Source: Candidatus Saccharibacteria bacterium UBA6258 | GTDB lineage: Bacteria > Patescibacteriota > Saccharimonadia > Saccharimonadales > Saccharimonadaceae | Length of the DNA: 64,000 bases | Assembly (NCBI GenBank): GCA_002441145.1 | Contig: DJVK01000007.1 | Location: 1 to 64,000 of the forward strand | Direction of reading: 5' to 3' | Shown: piece after piece, positions 62,904-64,000 of the stretch | Layout of the letters: every line of letters begins with the position of its first letter | How positions within the stretch are numbered: position 1 is the first letter of the stretch | Translations under genes and position numbers: made by a program | The notes under the pieces: model-generated | The model's input: only the letters and a program-made list of their open reading frames with translations | Database searches by the model: none | What the model was told of the DNA's origin: nothing

Positions 62904-63179
62904 TTATACTTCTTCGTCTTCAAGGCGCATATCGTCTTGCAGTACCTCGTATAATTCATCTCGCCATTTTGGGTCACCCTGACCCTTGGCAATATCTAGG
63001 CACTCTTGAACATACTCCATCAGATCAGTCGTAATCGAATGTTCGTCTTCGGCACACTCATCAACGATCTCGCATAACGTGCGAAGTCTCTCTAGTTGCG
63101 CTACGCTACCCTCGCATGCGTGGACGAGCGGAATAACATTTTTCGCTAATTTTACTTGTGTCGAAATAGATACATTCAT
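62904..63179 (-). CDS. 91-aa acidic protein, unknown
   Basis: 91 aa when started at ATG 63177-63179 (MNVSISTQVK); the frame is open farther but TATACT (63187-63192) ends 7 nt before this ATG, which fits the leaderless pattern of the region. The protein is helical and acidic: LERLRTLCEIVDECAEDEHSITTDLMEYVQECL, then DDMRLEDEEV at the end. No family recognised. Base composition resembles the main genome rather than the flanking small genes. Confidence 0.6.
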   Translation of the reverse strand: MNVSISTQVKLAKNVIPLVHACEGSVAQLERLRTLCEIVDECAEDEHSITTDLMEYVQECLDIAKGQGDPKWRDELYEVLQDDMRLEDEEV

Positions 63180-63262
63180 ATATGCGAGTATAGACCTCGC
63201 GTAAGAGCAGTAATGTAATAAATTTAACAATTACCCTACTTTTGCTCAAGCGTCCCTAGTTA

Positions 63263-63291
63263 TTGACTTATCACATTTACTATGTGATAGT
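63263..63291 (+). promoter_or_regulatory. Promoter with operator-like palindrome, upstream of the 98-aa gene
   Basis: TTGACT (63263-63268), 17 bp, GATAGT (63286-63291). TATCACAT (63269-63276), 5 nt, ATGTGATA (63282-63289) forms a perfect 8-bp inverted repeat filling the spacer. Confidence 0.5.
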
Positions 63292-63331
63292 AATAGCTGT
63301 CCTTCTACGCCAACCAACGATTGGATTGACC

Positions 63332-63628
63332 ATGACACTCGAATCAGGAACGTACCCGCGCACAACTGCATCAAGCGACACCGCGGGTGGCACACTCGTC
63401 GTCGACAAGGACGCGAGATCCAGCTTCGAATACATCCTCGAGCTACTCGACAGTGGAGTGACGTTCACGTACTCGGCGCACCATCGCGGAGGCCTCATTC
63501 TCGACGTCGAGCGAGGCCGCAACGACCCCGAGCTACCTGCTCGATACACCTTCCCAGGCCTCGCCTACACGCACGACGGGAATGTGACCGCTATCGCAGC
63601 TCAGGCAATCGCTGCCGCCATTCGATGA
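63332..63628 (+). CDS. 98-aa GC-rich hypothetical protein
   Basis: 98 aa from ATG 63332 (MTLESGTYPRT). The longer frame starts in the promoter. Contains GGTLVVDKDARSSFEYILELL and VTAIAAQAIAAAIR; mostly soluble, no motif recognised. Strong GC bias at third positions (ATC, CTC, GAC, GTC). A GC hairpin without U-tract follows at about 63686. Resembles a small accessory gene of Actinobacteria by composition. Confidence 0.6.
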   Translation: MTLESGTYPRTTASSDTAGGTLVVDKDARSSFEYILELLDSGVTFTYSAHHRGGLILDVERGRNDPELPARYTFPGLAYTHDGNVTAIAAQAIAAAIR

Positions 63629-63685
63629 CGTCAAGCGCAGCGTGAGCAAACCACCGACTCTTGTATCGGCCAGCAGAAGGACGAA

Positions 63686-63712
63686 TCCCCCGCACACACT
63701 GTGTTCGGGGGA
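63686..63712 (+). terminator. GC-rich hairpin after the 98-aa gene
   Basis: TCCCCCG (63686-63692) pairs with CGGGGGA (63706-63712), with an inner short CACA/TGTG pairing. Only a weak pyrimidine stretch follows. Confidence 0.6.
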
Positions 63713-63731
63713 CTTGTCTTATCTTGTGATC

Positions 63732-64000
63732 TTATTCGTGATGATTTATATGATGGTCGGCATGTCGATCGAGATGATACTCATGCGTTAGAGCATGGCC
63801 TTTGCCACGTTTTAAAAGCCACAAATTTACTGGGTAGGCTATGATAAATGCGGCGACTAGTGCCGCTGCCATCGAAATCCAAAAGAATATATCCGATAAG
63901 CCCGACTCCATCGCACCAGGAATAGAGACCATTACCGCGTTGTCTACCACTTCCATCGTAAAGATAGATAGCGTATCGGCAGCAAAAACAGTCTTCAGCG
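63732..64000 (-). CDS. DUF4396 membrane protein, C-terminal part (partial)
   Basis: The frame stays open to the right edge, so the 5' end lies outside. The visible part begins LKTVFAADTLSIFTMEVVDNAVM and continues with one membrane helix ending in AYPVNLWLLKRGKGH, which is the C-terminal DUF4396 pattern (YPVNxWLxKxG). The last about 20 residues are His-rich, HALTHEYHLDRHADHHINHHE in part, likely metal-binding. DUF4396 proteins often sit next to copper-handling genes; the neighbour here cannot be seen. An in-frame ATG at 63956 would give only 74 aa and is not the start. Confidence 0.8.
   Translation of the reverse strand, partial: LKTVFAADTLSIFTMEVVDNAVMVSIPGAMESGLSDIFFWISMAAALVAAFIIAYPVNLWLLKRGKGHALTHEYHLDRHADHHINHHE

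Noticed and set aside
1..64000. UGA recoded to glycine
   Set aside because: TGA ends rsmD, the uvrB frame and the 57-aa gene, and core proteins contain no internal TGA.
1..64000. CRISPR array or complete mobile element
   Set aside because: No spaced direct repeats, transposase, integrase or phage gene was found. Only the tRNA 3'-end duplication hints at past integration.

Overview
The window reads as part of a small, gene-dense chromosome of a Patescibacteria/CPR organism, most likely Candidatus Saccharibacteria (TM7). No 16S gene is present, so this is an inference. It rests on the compact layout, many genes joined by 1-bp TAATG stop/start overlaps, the absence of biosynthetic pathways, a split transketolase, a lone type IV pilus ATPase, an NDH-2 plus bd-oxidase pair without other respiratory complexes, and many conserved proteins of unknown function. 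TGA works as a stop (for example at the end of rsmD), so there is no UGA-glycine recoding. About 60 protein genes, one complete and one partial tRNA-Leu, a CIRCE element and a set of intrinsic terminators are supported.

Layout. 1-2104: the 3' part of tRNA-Leu(CAG) with a second copy of its 3' end 146 bp away, a GlcD-like FAD oxidase, tRNA-Leu(TAG), and a small ORF that seems to lack an ATG. 2365-7776 (minus): rsmD, a putative zinc phospholipase C/P1-like protein, recG, a HAD phosphatase and tyrS. 7890-10493: a bifunctional class A PBP. 10575-17640 (minus): a stress/repair block of clpC (under CIRCE), a membrane HExxH protein, radA and a YacL-like PIN-TRAM protein, preceded by nusA. 17738-26601: an HNH nuclease, M1 aminopeptidase, an RNase HII-YraN fusion, rplS, malic enzyme, a possible alpha/beta hydrolase, a PilB/GspE ATPase and a TrmH-type methyltransferase. 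26604-36431 (minus): dnaE, three small membrane or envelope proteins, galU, a P-loop kinase, and gatC-gatA-(HEPN-like)-gatB. 36523-41733: a GH13 enzyme, an EEP phosphohydrolase, uvrB and a LOG-like protein. 41735-49299 (minus): the central carbon block of two PfkB kinases, class II aldolase, split transketolase, Rpe, RpiB and GAPDH. 49408-56259: a RelA/SpoT homologue, pyrophosphatase, a PLD-family protein, a GlpQ-like phosphodiesterase, TrxB, an FKBP and NDH-2. 56336-59918: CydA with a very short partner membrane protein, then an ABC exporter. 59962-64000: stress and repair genes, then a patch of small GC-rich genes with hairpins lacking U-tracts, and a DUF4396 protein cut by the window edge.

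How it fits together. The carbon block supplies a non-oxidative pentose phosphate route feeding glyceraldehyde-3-phosphate into lower glycolysis, with malic enzyme making pyruvate. NDH-2 and the bd oxidase could dispose of NADH electrons to oxygen without proton-pumping complexes I or III. A surface nuclease, an aminopeptidase, lipases and a pilus ATPase suit an organism that scavenges from a host cell.

The most interesting general signal is in the promoters. At least fifteen genes that begin transcripts have a TATAAT-like -10 box ending only 6 to 9 nt before the start codon, often as an extended TGn -10, with no Shine-Dalgarno. This predicts widespread leaderless mRNAs, while genes inside operons use Shine-Dalgarno sites or TAATG coupling. 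Other leads are the tRNA 3'-end duplication, the ATG-less small gene, the truncated oxidase subunit II, a membrane HEPN-like protein inside the gat operon, the HExxH protein between clpC and radA, and the GC-rich islet near the right end.
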